64,000 nucleotides of DNA from Pedobacter sp. D749 (GCF_019317285.1 NZ_CP079218.1:4278001-4342000); one strand, 5' to 3'. Shown: positions 54,395 to 63,026, numbered from the stretch's first letter. Made by a program: numbers and translations. Notes: generated from the sequence alone by a model not told the origin.

Positions 54395-54868
54395 TTATCT
54401 GAAGTAAGAACGGATCATCCAGGCCATTTCCTCGTGTGTTTCCATTAGTCCGGTAATAAAATCGCTGGTGCCATAATCTTTATATTTTTCCGCAAAAGGA
54501 ACGATATTGCCACGCAAAAATTCGATGATGCTTTCGTGGTCCCTTAAGAGGTCTGCCATATAACCTAAACCATCATTAGTTCTTTCGCTGTATTCTGTAA
54601 GGTGAGTAAGTTCTAAATAAGTTTTCATTGTTGCAGGTGCAAAATGACCGATTTTACGCATACGTTCGGCTACACTGTCGGTTAATTCATCGAGTTGTTT
54701 GTATTGATTTTCAAAGAAAATATGGTTTGCGTGAAAATTATCACCTGTAACATTCCAATGTGCGTTTCTTGTTTTGGTGTACAATACAAATTCATCTGCC
54801 AATAATTTAGCTAATTCTACAGCAACTGCATCTGTGTTTTTTTCAGTAATTCCAATGTTAGTTTTCAT
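54395..54868 (-). CDS. dps: Dps-like ferritin (DNA protection during starvation)
   Basis: 157 residues. The ferroxidase site signature HWNVTGDNFHANHIFFENQ and DELTDSVAERMRKIG is present, with the acidic helix end NAHW...E. Dodecameric Dps oxidises and stores iron with peroxide and protects DNA. No signal peptide. It stands at the head of the unidirectional stress region and shares the 20-base motif with the bicupin gene. Confidence 0.95.
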   Translation of the reverse strand: MKTNIGITEKNTDAVAVELAKLLADEFVLYTKTRNAHWNVTGDNFHANHIFFENQYKQLDELTDSVAERMRKIGHFAPATMKTYLELTHLTEYSERTNDGLGYMADLLRDHESIIEFLRGNIVPFAEKYKDYGTSDFITGLMETHEEMAWMIRSYFR

Positions 54869-55190
54869 GATTCAAAGTTTTTTATTTAAGCGATATTGCT
54901 CTTTTCATGGTTTAAAGATGCAGCAGGATCGGCTTAAAATCATTTGGCTTTCGATAAACAGGCAAAATGAATCGTTGAATGGTTGGTTAAAAATGTTGGT
55001 ACTATTAGCTCATGCTTGCCTTTTATTTTATTTATTCGATTAAAAAAGATAAACTGAAAATTATTAAAGACTGATTATATTAACCTATCATCTAATAGAT
55101 TTAGCTAAATAAAAAACATCGTACTTATTTATTGGCTGGGCTGTAGCGTCAGCCGACTATCGTCCGTTTAAGTAGCAAAACCAACTAAAC
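54869..55190. other. Gene-free stretch upstream of dps
   Basis: Contains the shared motif (54957-54976) and AT-rich sequence up to the lipoprotein gene. A candidate ORF on plus (54774-55043) overlaps dps and is rejected. No terminator or -7 box was convincing. Confidence 0.45.
54957..54976 (-). promoter_or_regulatory. Shared AACGATTC[AT]TTTTGCCTGTT motif, dps copy
   Basis: In gene orientation AACGATTCATTTTGCCTGTT, 89 bases upstream of the dps ATG (54868). It differs by one base from the copy upstream of the bicupin gene, which is at almost the same distance. See that entry. Confidence 0.55.
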
Positions 55191-55928
55191 ATGAAATTTC
55201 TAACCAACACACTAACCTTATTTATTTGCCTAAGCTTTGCGTCTATCCTGTTGTTTTCTGGCTGTAAAAAAGAAGAAGTCACCGCTGCCCAATGGGGAGA
55301 GCGTGCTATAGCCAAACATAACGAGATCCTGGCGCTATCGGCTAATATACCATGTAGCCAAAAAGCCCAAACAGCAGTACAAACCATCCAACGCGATTGC
55401 TCGGTCCAGTTTTTCCCTGTTTTATCTTCCGACCTGCAAAAATATGAAAGGCTTAAAAAGGAATACCTCGATCTGATTGACAAACAATATGCAGCCTGGT
55501 ACAAAGAGGGACTTATTGTCGAACCTTGCTTTGAAATCCTGTGGTCCACCGACCAGCCAATCAGGCTCGACTGTAAAGATGATAAAGTTTACCTGATTAC
55601 CGCGGAAAACCTACCGGTTGAAGAAGCAAAATCACTAATCACCACCACCAAAAACCAAATAGACAACCTGACCGCCGCATTAACCTGTACCAGTGATGCA
55701 AACTGGAGTTTTACCAGATTGATCAATCAACAGACCATGAGCATGGAATATATTCCCTTTTCCCGCACAACAGACTTTAAAGAACTTCAGGCAAAAGTCT
55801 CTTTATATAACAGGCTAAACCTCAATGTGATCAAAGCCGAAAATAAGGGGAATAACTTCACAAATGTAAAAACGGTAGAGAAAATTGATTGCGTGGACGG
55901 CAAACCGGTAATTAAATTCAAAAATTAG
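55191..55928 (+). CDS. Putative lipoprotein of unknown function
   Basis: 245 residues. Lipobox LFSGC (Cys25). The mature part is helical, with many Cys (C-x-residues at about 60, 75, 110, 170) and the blocks ALSANIPCSQKAQTAVQ, QRDCSVQF, and IDCVDGKPVIKF at the end. No family recognised. The gene is isolated; downstream is a weak hairpin (55996-56036). Confidence 0.7.
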   Translation: MKFLTNTLTLFICLSFASILLFSGCKKEEVTAAQWGERAIAKHNEILALSANIPCSQKAQTAVQTIQRDCSVQFFPVLSSDLQKYERLKKEYLDLIDKQYAAWYKEGLIVEPCFEILWSTDQPIRLDCKDDKVYLITAENLPVEEAKSLITTTKNQIDNLTAALTCTSDANWSFTRLINQQTMSMEYIPFSRTTDFKELQAKVSLYNRLNLNVIKAENKGNNFTNVKTVEKIDCVDGKPVIKFKN

Positions 55929-56266
55929 CATTATAGCAAGTTTAGAGGACATCCTAGTTCAGACACTAACTTATGAGATCTAACTTGTGTTTAGCAGGCA
56001 AAGTAGAGAGAAAGCCTCCCCTTTCTATTTGCCTTTTTATAAGTAAGATCAATGAATTGTAAGGGTGTCTTTATGGAACTTTCTGACCAAACTCAATAGT
56101 AAGTTTGATCTACTAAGCAACAATTCTAATAATTGGGAAGCAGGTTAAAAAAAAAGAATGTCAGATGATATGGAGGTAAGTGCATCCCTGGAAATTTTAC
56201 AGGTACGCCAATCAATAAGAAATCTTTTATTGGAACCATATTTGTACAAGTAAAGAAAAATTAATC
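55929..56266. other. Gene-free stretch between two lipoprotein genes
   Basis: Contains an imperfect hairpin AGGCAAAG...CTTTCTATTTGCCT followed by T-rich DNA (55996-56036), which could end the first gene. The remainder has no supportable gene; a near -7 box CATATTTG lies about 30 bases before the ATG at 56267. Confidence 0.45.
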
Positions 56267-56743
56267 ATGAGCGTTAAACAAAATTTATTTGCCCTATCCA
56301 TATTGCTAACCGGTCTGTACAGCTGTACGCAATCTAAACAAGATAGTTCCGCTAGCAACCAAGCCGCAGCAGACAGCACCGAAACCTCTATAAAAGGTTG
56401 TTACCTTCACACGGTCAACAAAGACACTTTTCAACTCGCCATTACCGCCGTTAATAAAAATGATATAGAAGGATCAATTATTTATAATTTTTCAGAGAAA
56501 GATGATTCTAAAGGCACTTTCAATGGTCATTTTGACGGAAAGATCTTAAAAGGTGACTATACTTTTCAGTCTGAAGGAAGCACATCTGTACGTGAGGTGA
56601 TATTCAAAAAAACACAAACGGGTTTTGTTGAAGGAACCGGCGAAGTTAAAGTTGTAGACAACAAAGCGGTATTCTCTAAACCTGACTCGATATCTTATGA
56701 AAATGGTATAGCCTTTACAAAAAGTGAAACTTGCCTGCCTTAA
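56267..56743 (+). CDS. Small lipoprotein
   Basis: 158 residues. Lipobox LYSC (Cys20). After a Ser/Ala linker the mature part is strand-rich: GCYLHTVNKDTFQLAIT, GTFNGHFDGKILKGDYTFQSEG, and REVIFKKTQTGFVEGTG. This pattern fits small lipocalin-like or DUF-type exported proteins. No further assignment is made. It stands alone. Confidence 0.75.
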   Translation: MSVKQNLFALSILLTGLYSCTQSKQDSSASNQAAADSTETSIKGCYLHTVNKDTFQLAITAVNKNDIEGSIIYNFSEKDDSKGTFNGHFDGKILKGDYTFQSEGSTSVREVIFKKTQTGFVEGTGEVKVVDNKAVFSKPDSISYENGIAFTKSETCLP

Positions 56744-56951
56744 ATTTTGATAACTGGTTTGTTTGTGCAAAGATTGGTGCCGAATAAACTCTTATTTACA
56801 AAATTAAGATATCCGACCTTACTTACATTTCCGTTTAGTATATCTCCATGCAGCATTATTACCTGGAACTCGGTTTTTCATGAGCTATACAGGCATGTAT
56901 TATGAGCCGTGCAGGCAAATTGCACATGATTTAAATTCAGAACTTTAAATC

Positions 56952-57923
56952 ATGAAAAATAGCACAACAATTCAATTAGGCCAAAATGGGCCTTTAGTAT
57001 CCAAACTTGGTTTGGGCTGTATGCGCATGTCCTCTATCTGGGGTGGATCTACCCCTAACGAGACGGAAAGCATTGCTACGATCCATGAAGCATTGGATAA
57101 TGGCATTAATTTGTTGAACACCGGCGACTTTTACGGAGCTGGTCATAATGAGATCCTGGTGGGCAAAGCCATCAAAGGAAGACGTGACGAGGCGTTTATC
57201 AGCGTAAAATTCGGAGCGATCTTTCATAATGGACATTGGCTGGGACTAGATCTGCGTCCCATCGCCATTAAGAATTTTATAAACTACTCACTAACCCGTT
57301 TAGGGATCGAAACCATTGATTTATACCAACCCAGCCGGATGGATGACAGTGTACCTGTAGAAGACATCATCGGCACAGTCGCTGATCTGGTTAAAGAAGG
57401 TAAAGTTCGCCACATTGGTGTATCAGAGATCACGGCAGACCAGCTTCGCAAAGCCAATAGCGTCTACCCAATAAGTGCACTGGAGATCGGGTATTCACTG
57501 GCCGAGCGTGGGATTGAAAGCGACTTGCTTCCGGCGGCTAAAGCATTAGGTATTGGTGTGGTGGCTTTCGCTAATACAGCCGAAGGTTTATTAACTGGCG
57601 ACATGAAAGCTCCGCTTGCCGAAAATGATTATCGTAATCACTTCTCTCGTTTTCAGGGCGAAAATTTAGTTCATAACCTGGAAAAAGTGGAAGTTTTAAA
57701 GCAACTGTCTGCCGATAAAGGTTATACACCAACGCAGGTGGCGATAGCCTGGGTAAAAGAGCAGGGTGACAACATTATGCCCTTAGTAAGCATGAGCCGC
57801 AGATCGCGCTTGCCTGAAAATATTGCAGCGATGGAAATTGTATTTACGCCGGAAGAAATGAATACTTTAAATGCTACTTTTGCAACAGGCGCTATCCAGG
57901 GCGGCACTTATTTACAACGCTAA
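56952..57923 (+). CDS. Aldo/keto reductase with altered catalytic tetrad
   Basis: 323 residues, (beta/alpha)8 fold. Tetrad positions: the Asp site reads N56 (LLNTGDFYG), Tyr61 kept, Lys86 kept (SVKFG), His site reads S128 (LYQPSRMDD). DLYQP[AS]R is known in a group of bacterial aldo/keto reductases, so it is likely a subfamily trait rather than an error. It would reduce aldehydes with NADPH at altered efficiency. An AraC regulator begins immediately after its stop, with no spacer. Confidence 0.9.
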   Translation: MKNSTTIQLGQNGPLVSKLGLGCMRMSSIWGGSTPNETESIATIHEALDNGINLLNTGDFYGAGHNEILVGKAIKGRRDEAFISVKFGAIFHNGHWLGLDLRPIAIKNFINYSLTRLGIETIDLYQPSRMDDSVPVEDIIGTVADLVKEGKVRHIGVSEITADQLRKANSVYPISALEIGYSLAERGIESDLLPAAKALGIGVVAFANTAEGLLTGDMKAPLAENDYRNHFSRFQGENLVHNLEKVEVLKQLSADKGYTPTQVAIAWVKEQGDNIMPLVSMSRRSRLPENIAAMEIVFTPEEMNTLNATFATGAIQGGTYLQR

Positions 57924-58733
57924 ATGATTAGTCCAGCAGAAATTCTTCCCGGTGTAATATTCTATTCTTACCTTTCTGCAGAGCGGAAGGAGAAAGCATG
58001 TTTTTGGAATCACCATACCTTGATCCTACAGGTCTCTGGACAGTTTACGTTAGAAACCTCTACGCAAACCATTTCAATGACCGCCGGGGAAATGCTGCTG
58101 ATCGGAAAAAATCAACTGGGTACAATTACCAAAACACCGCTGCCAGGTGCAAACTACGAAACCATCGTGATATCCCTGCAGGAAGATCTGTTGCGCAGAA
58201 TCGTGTTAGAAGAAAGGCTTAAAGCAGACCAGAAATATGTTGGTCCGCCAAATATTTTAATTCCTTCTAATGAATTCCTGCAAGGTTATTTTCAATCCAT
58301 TGTTCCCTATGCACGTAGTTCAGGTGCAGAGATGACCGACGAAATGGGCATCCTGAAGGTAAAGGAAGGCGTCAAATTGCTGATGCTTGCCATGCCGGTG
58401 TTACTTAATTTTTTATTTGATTTTTCAGAACCATATAAGATCGACCTGGAAAAATTTATGCTGCATAATTTTCATTTCAATGTCCCTGTCGAAAAGTTTG
58501 CGCAATTAACAGGTCGCAGCCTTGCAGCCTTTAAAAGGGATTTTATGAAGACATTCGGTGCTCCACCCCGTCACTGGCTTCAGGAAAAACGGCTAAATGA
58601 GGCTAAACACCTCATCGAAGCTAAACATCAAAAGCCATCAGCTATATACCTCGACCTGGGCTTTGAAAGTTTATCGCACTTCTCCCATTCTTTTAAGAAA
58701 AAGTTCGGAAAGGCCCCAACTGAGTTCATGTAG
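57924..58733 (+). CDS. AraC-family transcriptional regulator
   Basis: 269 residues. N-terminal cupin-like domain (about 20-110, QVSGQFTLETSTQTISMTAGE), C-terminal AraC helices: FNVPVEKFAQLTGRSLAAFKRDF, then KPSAIYLDLGFESLSHFSHSF, and FGKAPTEF. The ATG abuts the TAA of the aldo/keto reductase gene, so the two are translationally linked and the regulator may control that operon. Confidence 0.92.
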   Translation: MISPAEILPGVIFYSYLSAERKEKACFWNHHTLILQVSGQFTLETSTQTISMTAGEMLLIGKNQLGTITKTPLPGANYETIVISLQEDLLRRIVLEERLKADQKYVGPPNILIPSNEFLQGYFQSIVPYARSSGAEMTDEMGILKVKEGVKLLMLAMPVLLNFLFDFSEPYKIDLEKFMLHNFHFNVPVEKFAQLTGRSLAAFKRDFMKTFGAPPRHWLQEKRLNEAKHLIEAKHQKPSAIYLDLGFESLSHFSHSFKKKFGKAPTEFM

Positions 58734-58822
58734 AAATAAACACAACCTGTTAAATAAGGAAAAACAATTCAGTCCATCTTAACAACAGCCAAAATGTTGC
58801 ACAATGGCCCCGCTTATTTCAC

Positions 58823-58830
58823 TAGCTTTG
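58823..58830 (+). promoter_or_regulatory. Promoter for the DUF4932 gene
   Basis: TAGCTTTG at 58823-58830, with TGTTG (58795-58799) 23 bases earlier, and the ATG at 58850. Both boxes fit the consensus. Confidence 0.5.
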
Positions 58831-58849
58831 GCTCAGAGATACCATACAC

Positions 58850-59923
58850 ATGAAGAAGATCCTGATCGCTTTAGCCCTTTTTACCACTACCTTCACAATG
58901 GCCAGGACACCCGTAAGATCGACCATCGATGAGCGCGTGGAACTGTTCAGTATCATCTTCCGGCTTGCGGGAAACCCCGAGTACAACATGAAGTTCGCAA
59001 AGCACTATATCGCCGACATCAATGCACATTTTGCCCCTTACAAGAACGAACCCGTAATTAGCTTTGCAAAGGAACTTGCAACGGAAAAGAACATGGGCTT
59101 CTCAAAGGTGATGTTCCTTGCCGTTCACTTAAAAAAGTCGAAAAACGGCTTCGCCATGATCCCTGAGCAAAACAGTAACCTCATTGGAAAATGGGATCCT
59201 GCTGATGCCGAAAAGTTCGTCGGGCTCGTGAACAGCTTTTACCGCCGCTCCGGTTTCAACCTGTTCTTTAGAGCCCATAAAAAACGCTACACCCAGGCCA
59301 CGAAAGACTTCGACCAATCCATCGATGGATTCGACCAGCAATGGTACCTCAACTATTATGGTGACCACCAGGTCGATTATAGGGTAGCCATCGGACTTGG
59401 CAACGGCGGTGCGAACTACGGCCCCAGCGTTACCCCAATCGGAAGCAAGCGAAGGGTCTACGCCATCATGGGCTCATGGACCTTCGCCGCTGACGGCACC
59501 CCGATTTTCGCAAGGGAAACCTATCTTAGCTACCTTATCCATGAGTTCAATCATTCCTTCGTCGACCATATCCTTGAGCAAAGCCCAAAGATCGATTCTA
59601 TGCTTATTGCATCAGGAGAAATTCTATTGGCAGCTAGACGCAAAGAAATGAAATTAGAGGGCTACGAGGACTGGCACAGCCTGATCAATGAATCACTTGT
59701 ACGCGCCTCCGTCGTTCGTTATATGATAGACCATAAACAAAGTCAGAAGGAAATCAATAACGAGATCGCCAAACAAAGAGAAAAAGGTTTTACATGGATG
59801 GAAGACCTGGTACAATTGCTTGGTGAATATGAAACCTCAAGAGTAGACTACCCGACCTTTGAGCGTTTCTACCCACGGCTGACCACTTTTTTCGAAAAGA
59901 CCGCAAAGAACATCAGCCGCTAA
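58850..59923 (+). CDS. DUF4932 putative zinc metallopeptidase
   Basis: 357 residues with a signal peptide (MKKILIALALFTTTFTMA). The motif H231-E-F-N-H235 (YLIHEFNHSFVDH) is a full HExxH, and E281 (NESLVRA) could be the third zinc ligand as in gluzincins. DUF4932 is common in Bacteroidota, function unknown. Codon use changes near 59.6 kb: upstream codons mostly end in C or G (GCC, ATC, AAG), while downstream they return to the AT-rich style of the region. It suggests partial transfer or recombination. Confidence 0.8.
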   Translation: MKKILIALALFTTTFTMARTPVRSTIDERVELFSIIFRLAGNPEYNMKFAKHYIADINAHFAPYKNEPVISFAKELATEKNMGFSKVMFLAVHLKKSKNGFAMIPEQNSNLIGKWDPADAEKFVGLVNSFYRRSGFNLFFRAHKKRYTQATKDFDQSIDGFDQQWYLNYYGDHQVDYRVAIGLGNGGANYGPSVTPIGSKRRVYAIMGSWTFAADGTPIFARETYLSYLIHEFNHSFVDHILEQSPKIDSMLIASGEILLAARRKEMKLEGYEDWHSLINESLVRASVVRYMIDHKQSQKEINNEIAKQREKGFTWMEDLVQLLGEYETSRVDYPTFERFYPRLTTFFEKTAKNISR

Positions 59924-60011
59924 CGAAAATCGACAAAACTTTTTGAGGGTTAAGAGAAATATGATAAGCAAACAAAACCCGACTATTTTCGAGAACAAAT
60001 CTATCCGCTTT

Positions 60012-60854
60012 TTACTCGGCAATAAATATTTTCTTTTTGGCAATGTCAATGGTCAAAACATTTCCCAACCAATCTATACTGGTTTTACCTTCGTAAATCA
60101 GTCCGTCAACAAATGCAACATCAAGCCCTTCTACCCTACGCAGGTTATTCACTGTATTTAATTTGGAAAGCTTACCGATATAATAATTATTCTCCTTCTT
60201 AAAATCGCTTTTTACAGGGACTACTTTAAAATCTGCTTTATCTAGAGTTAAGGGTTCCATTAACTTCGAACTGAACCAAAATGATTTTTTTCCGGCTCCA
60301 CTATCCAATAATGTCTGGATTTTCAAAGTATTATTCAATTTTATATAGGTAAAAATATCTAAGGCCCTGCCTGCATAATCTGCTATCTGAATATCGATGC
60401 TTTTTTCATTTTTTGTTGCTTTATCAAAAACAATCTTTTTGTTGAGATAATCAATCGTAAGCGGTGTGTTGATGAAGGGTTGCAGCGAAATAATTCCATC
60501 AATATCCCCAAAATCTAAATCGACAATTGCGTATTGCTGATCTTTAAATTTTTTGTTATTCATTTCAAACCCCGTCGCATTGTACAAATCAAGGTTCAAC
60601 TCTTCTCCTGTCGCTCTGTGCCCGACAAAAAAGTTGCCTGTTTTTTCATTCTTGAGTTTTTGAGAAAATTTAGTAAAAATAGCATTAAGCCCTGCTCCGG
60701 TATCCAGAATAAAATTCCCCTCCACATTATTTATTTTTGCCTTAATGATAATATGCCCGCTGGTATTCATGGTAAAAGGCATTTGTGCATTAATTTTTAA
60801 AGAAAGAAATAGTAAGATAGAAAGGATGGTTACCGTAAATAGTCTTTTTCTCAT
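60012..60854 (-). CDS. Exported aspartyl protease family protein
   Basis: 280 residues with a signal peptide (MRKRLFTVTILSILLFLSLK). Two retropepsin-like halves each have an active-site motif: DTGAG (about 48) and DSGAG (about 187). Blocks GIISLQPFINTPLTIDY and the end VDGLIYEGKTSIDWLGN are of the Bacteroidota aspartyl-protease family. Function in periplasmic proteolysis is expected; the substrate is unknown. A -7 box TATATTTG lies 55 bases upstream. Confidence 0.88.
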   Translation of the reverse strand: MRKRLFTVTILSILLFLSLKINAQMPFTMNTSGHIIIKAKINNVEGNFILDTGAGLNAIFTKFSQKLKNEKTGNFFVGHRATGEELNLDLYNATGFEMNNKKFKDQQYAIVDLDFGDIDGIISLQPFINTPLTIDYLNKKIVFDKATKNEKSIDIQIADYAGRALDIFTYIKLNNTLKIQTLLDSGAGKKSFWFSSKLMEPLTLDKADFKVVPVKSDFKKENNYYIGKLSKLNTVNNLRRVEGLDVAFVDGLIYEGKTSIDWLGNVLTIDIAKKKIFIAE

Positions 60855-60908
60855 TGTTATTTTTTTAATGATTTGTTAGCTTGTTGCGATGGCTTTATTT
60901 GCTTAAAA

Positions 60909-60916
60909 CAAATATA
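60909..60916 (-). promoter_or_regulatory. Candidate -7 box for the aspartyl protease gene
   Basis: CAAATATA on plus, TATATTTG on minus, an exact TAnnTTTG with a leader of about 50 bases. Confidence 0.4.
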
Positions 60917-61068
60917 CTTTATTTCTAAGCAATCAGCTCAGTACAAAAAGAGCCGGATCAGGCAAAAAAATTGGGGAGTTTGAGAAGTTTATGCCAAACA
61001 AAAAGCGTAATGCATCAAATAATCCATGATCTACGCTGATTTACAGCGAAATAAGTGATAAAAAAGAA

Positions 61069-61098
61069 GGGCAAGCGACCGTTTTACCGTGCTTGCCC
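61069..61098 (-). terminator. Terminator of tRNA-Asn
   Basis: GGGCAAGC, loop, GCTTGCCC; on the minus strand it is followed by TTCTTTTTT. It lies just after the tRNA 3' end (61102) in the same direction. Confidence 0.85.
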
Positions 61099-61101
61099 TA
61101 T

Positions 61102-61178
61102 TGGCTCCCTCTGCTGGGCTCGAACCAGCGACCCTCTGATTAACAGTCAGATGCTCTAACCAGCTGAGCTAAGAAGGA
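61102..61178 (-). tRNA. tRNA-Asn (GTT)
   Basis: Minus strand. 7-base acceptor stem TCCTTCT/AGAGGGA with one G-U pair, D-arm GCTC...GAGC, anticodon arm TCTGA-CTGTTAA-TCAGA (anticodon GTT), T-arm GCTGG-TTCGAGC-CCAGC, discriminator G and encoded CCA (61102-61104). Standard cloverleaf; the gene stands alone. Confidence 0.97.
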
Positions 61179-61322
61179 GTGCTGGTTGTTTCCTAAAACG
61201 GGGTTATTTACACTTTTCAGTACAACTACCCTTGTTCGTTTTGGGAATGCAATATTAGGGCTTTTAAATTATTTATGCAATATTTGCAGTGAAAAATTTT
61301 AAAAAAAAATTAATACATATAT

Positions 61323-62243
61323 ATGAGCCTGATAATCATAGGTACTGTAGCTTTTGATGCTATTGAAACTCCATTCGGAAAAACAGATAAAATTGTTGGT
61401 GGTGCTGCAACGTACGCAAGTTTAGCCGCTTCTTACTTTTATAATAAAGCAAAAATTGTAGCGGTAGTGGGGGATGACTTTCATCAATCAGACATCGACA
61501 TCTTAACCAAACACGGTATTGATACCGAAGGACTACAGGTTAAAACAGGTGAAAAATCATTTTTCTGGTCAGGTAAATACCACAACGACATGAACAGCCG
61601 CGATACTTTAATTACGGAATTGAATGTATTGGAAAATTTCGACCCGATTATCCCAGAGAGTTATCAGGACTGCGAATACCTGATGTTAGGCAACCTAACC
61701 CCACAGGTGCAGCAAACGGTAATTAAACGTCTTAAAAACCGCCCGAAATTAATCGTAATGGACACCATGAACTTTTGGATGGATATTATGATGGATGATT
61801 TATTGGAAACCATTAAAATGGTAGATGTATTAACCATCAATGATGCCGAAGCACGTCAGTTGTCGGGCGAATATTCATTGGTAAAAGCAGCGAAGAAAAT
61901 CCTTACCATGGGTCCAAAATATTTGATCATTAAAAAAGGTGAGCATGGCGCATTATTATTCCATGAAGATCAGATTTTCTCAGCCCCAGCCTTGCCTTTG
62001 GCAGAAGTATTTGATCCTACAGGTGCTGGCGATACCTTCGCAGGAGGTTTTATCGGTTATTTGGCTAAGGTGGGCACAATCAACTTCAATAACATGAAAA
62101 ATGCAATCATTTACGGTTCTGCACTGGCTTCTTTCTGTGTAGAGAAATTTGGAACAGAAAAGTTATTAAATTTAACCGATGAGGAAGTTGCAGCGAGAAT
62201 ACAAGAATTTGTAAGCTTAAGTGCTTTCACTATAGAAGTTTAA
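61323..62243 (+). CDS. PfkB-family sugar/nucleoside kinase
   Basis: 306 residues. Opening GTVAFDAIETPFGKTDKIVGGAATYASLAASY and closing DPTGAGDTFAGGFIGYLA define the family; catalytic Asp is in GAGD. The GGAATYAS motif is of the ribokinase/adenosine-kinase-like group rather than fructokinase. It is preceded by tRNA-Asn in opposite orientation. The end of the gene is followed by an inverted repeat (62256-62312). Substrate unknown. Confidence 0.9.
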   Translation: MSLIIIGTVAFDAIETPFGKTDKIVGGAATYASLAASYFYNKAKIVAVVGDDFHQSDIDILTKHGIDTEGLQVKTGEKSFFWSGKYHNDMNSRDTLITELNVLENFDPIIPESYQDCEYLMLGNLTPQVQQTVIKRLKNRPKLIVMDTMNFWMDIMMDDLLETIKMVDVLTINDAEARQLSGEYSLVKAAKKILTMGPKYLIIKKGEHGALLFHEDQIFSAPALPLAEVFDPTGAGDTFAGGFIGYLAKVGTINFNNMKNAIIYGSALASFCVEKFGTEKLLNLTDEEVAARIQEFVSLSAFTIEV

Positions 62244-62255
62244 CATAAATTAATT

Positions 62256-62312
62256 GTCATCCTGAGCCTGTCGAAGGACTTAACACGAGTTGTTCGACAG
62301 GCTCAACATGAC
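62256..62312. repeat. Inverted repeat with TGAGCCTGTCGAA arms
   Basis: GTCATCCTGAGCCTGTCGAA and TTCGACAGGCTCAACATGAC pair over 20 bases with two mismatches. The unit is of the widespread GTCATCCTGAGC type found in intergenic DNA of many genomes. It may end the kinase transcript. Confidence 0.7.
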
Positions 62313-62350
62313 ATATCTTAATTGTAACGTTAAATCTACACCAACAAAAA

Positions 62351-62593
62351 TCAACTTAGTGTAGCCAATATTGCTATCGGAACAAATTTTTCAAAAACAG
62401 CTTCGGTGTGCGGTGCATCAGGCAGCTCGTCAGTTAAATCTTGTCCGGCCCAGTGCTCATAATGTTTACCGTTCCGCCACAGCCTGCTATCGGTCATATC
62501 GTAGATCAAACCTTTATAAGCCACCCAAATCTGAGGTTTGTCCTGTCCGTTGCGCAAAGCAAGTTGTTGTTTGGTATAGCTGGGTAAATCCAT
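62351..62593 (-). CDS. Cytochrome b5-like haem-binding domain protein
   Basis: 80-residue protein. Seen: WVAYKGLIYDMTDSRLW, the two haem-region His blocks HYEHWAGQDL and DAPHTEAVF, typical of small cytochrome b5-like/steroid-binding domains. No signal peptide. A single gene. Its redox partner is not visible. Confidence 0.85.
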   Translation of the reverse strand: MDLPSYTKQQLALRNGQDKPQIWVAYKGLIYDMTDSRLWRNGKHYEHWAGQDLTDELPDAPHTEAVFEKFVPIAILATLS

Positions 62594-63026
62594 TTAAATT
62601 AATTTCGGGCTGAAGATAATCAAAAAGCTTTTTAAGCATATAAGATTATGTTTTCTTTAATGTCTTATATGGTTAGTAGCTATTATTTTTAATGCAAAAA
62701 GTCAATGCAAAGTTCTCTGTCCCAATATTCATAAATCAATTTTCATATTTTGGAGCGCAATGCTTGTACAAAGCAATAAGTGTGTTCCCGTTTACGCTTA
62801 TACGCTTCGCTGCCTCGTACCTCGTTGCTGCAGGGTATCGGCTTCAACCGGGGCTAGTTGGCTACGACAGCATTTCATTTTTGCTATTGCAGTGTGCAGA
62901 AACCTCGTTAATAAACCCGATTGCAATGGAAAGCCCACAGCGCAGCGAGGACTTGGAATGAAAAGCGGGACTAAACCCAGCCAAGAACTACTGAATATTT
63001 GTTTTCCAAAAAAATACAATCTTATC
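62594..63026. repeat. Structured repeat-like intergenic region
   Basis: No supportable gene. First a hairpin CATATAAGA/TCTTATATG (62637-62671) whose end ACCATATAAGACATT matches 23552 on the other strand. Then about 240 bases (62755-62998), more GC-rich than the surroundings, with CCTCGTTGCTGCAGGGTATC, ACCGGGGCTAGTTGGC and a final CCCGATTGCAATGG...GCGGGACT hairpin (62916-62972). It resembles dispersed elements of related genera and the unit at 7.4 kb. Confidence 0.5.

Noticed and set aside
54774..55043. 89-residue plus-strand ORF
   Set aside because: Overlaps dps and the shared motif; no conserved features.
55157..55549. 130-residue minus-strand ORF
   Set aside because: Antisense of the lipoprotein with a clear lipobox on plus.
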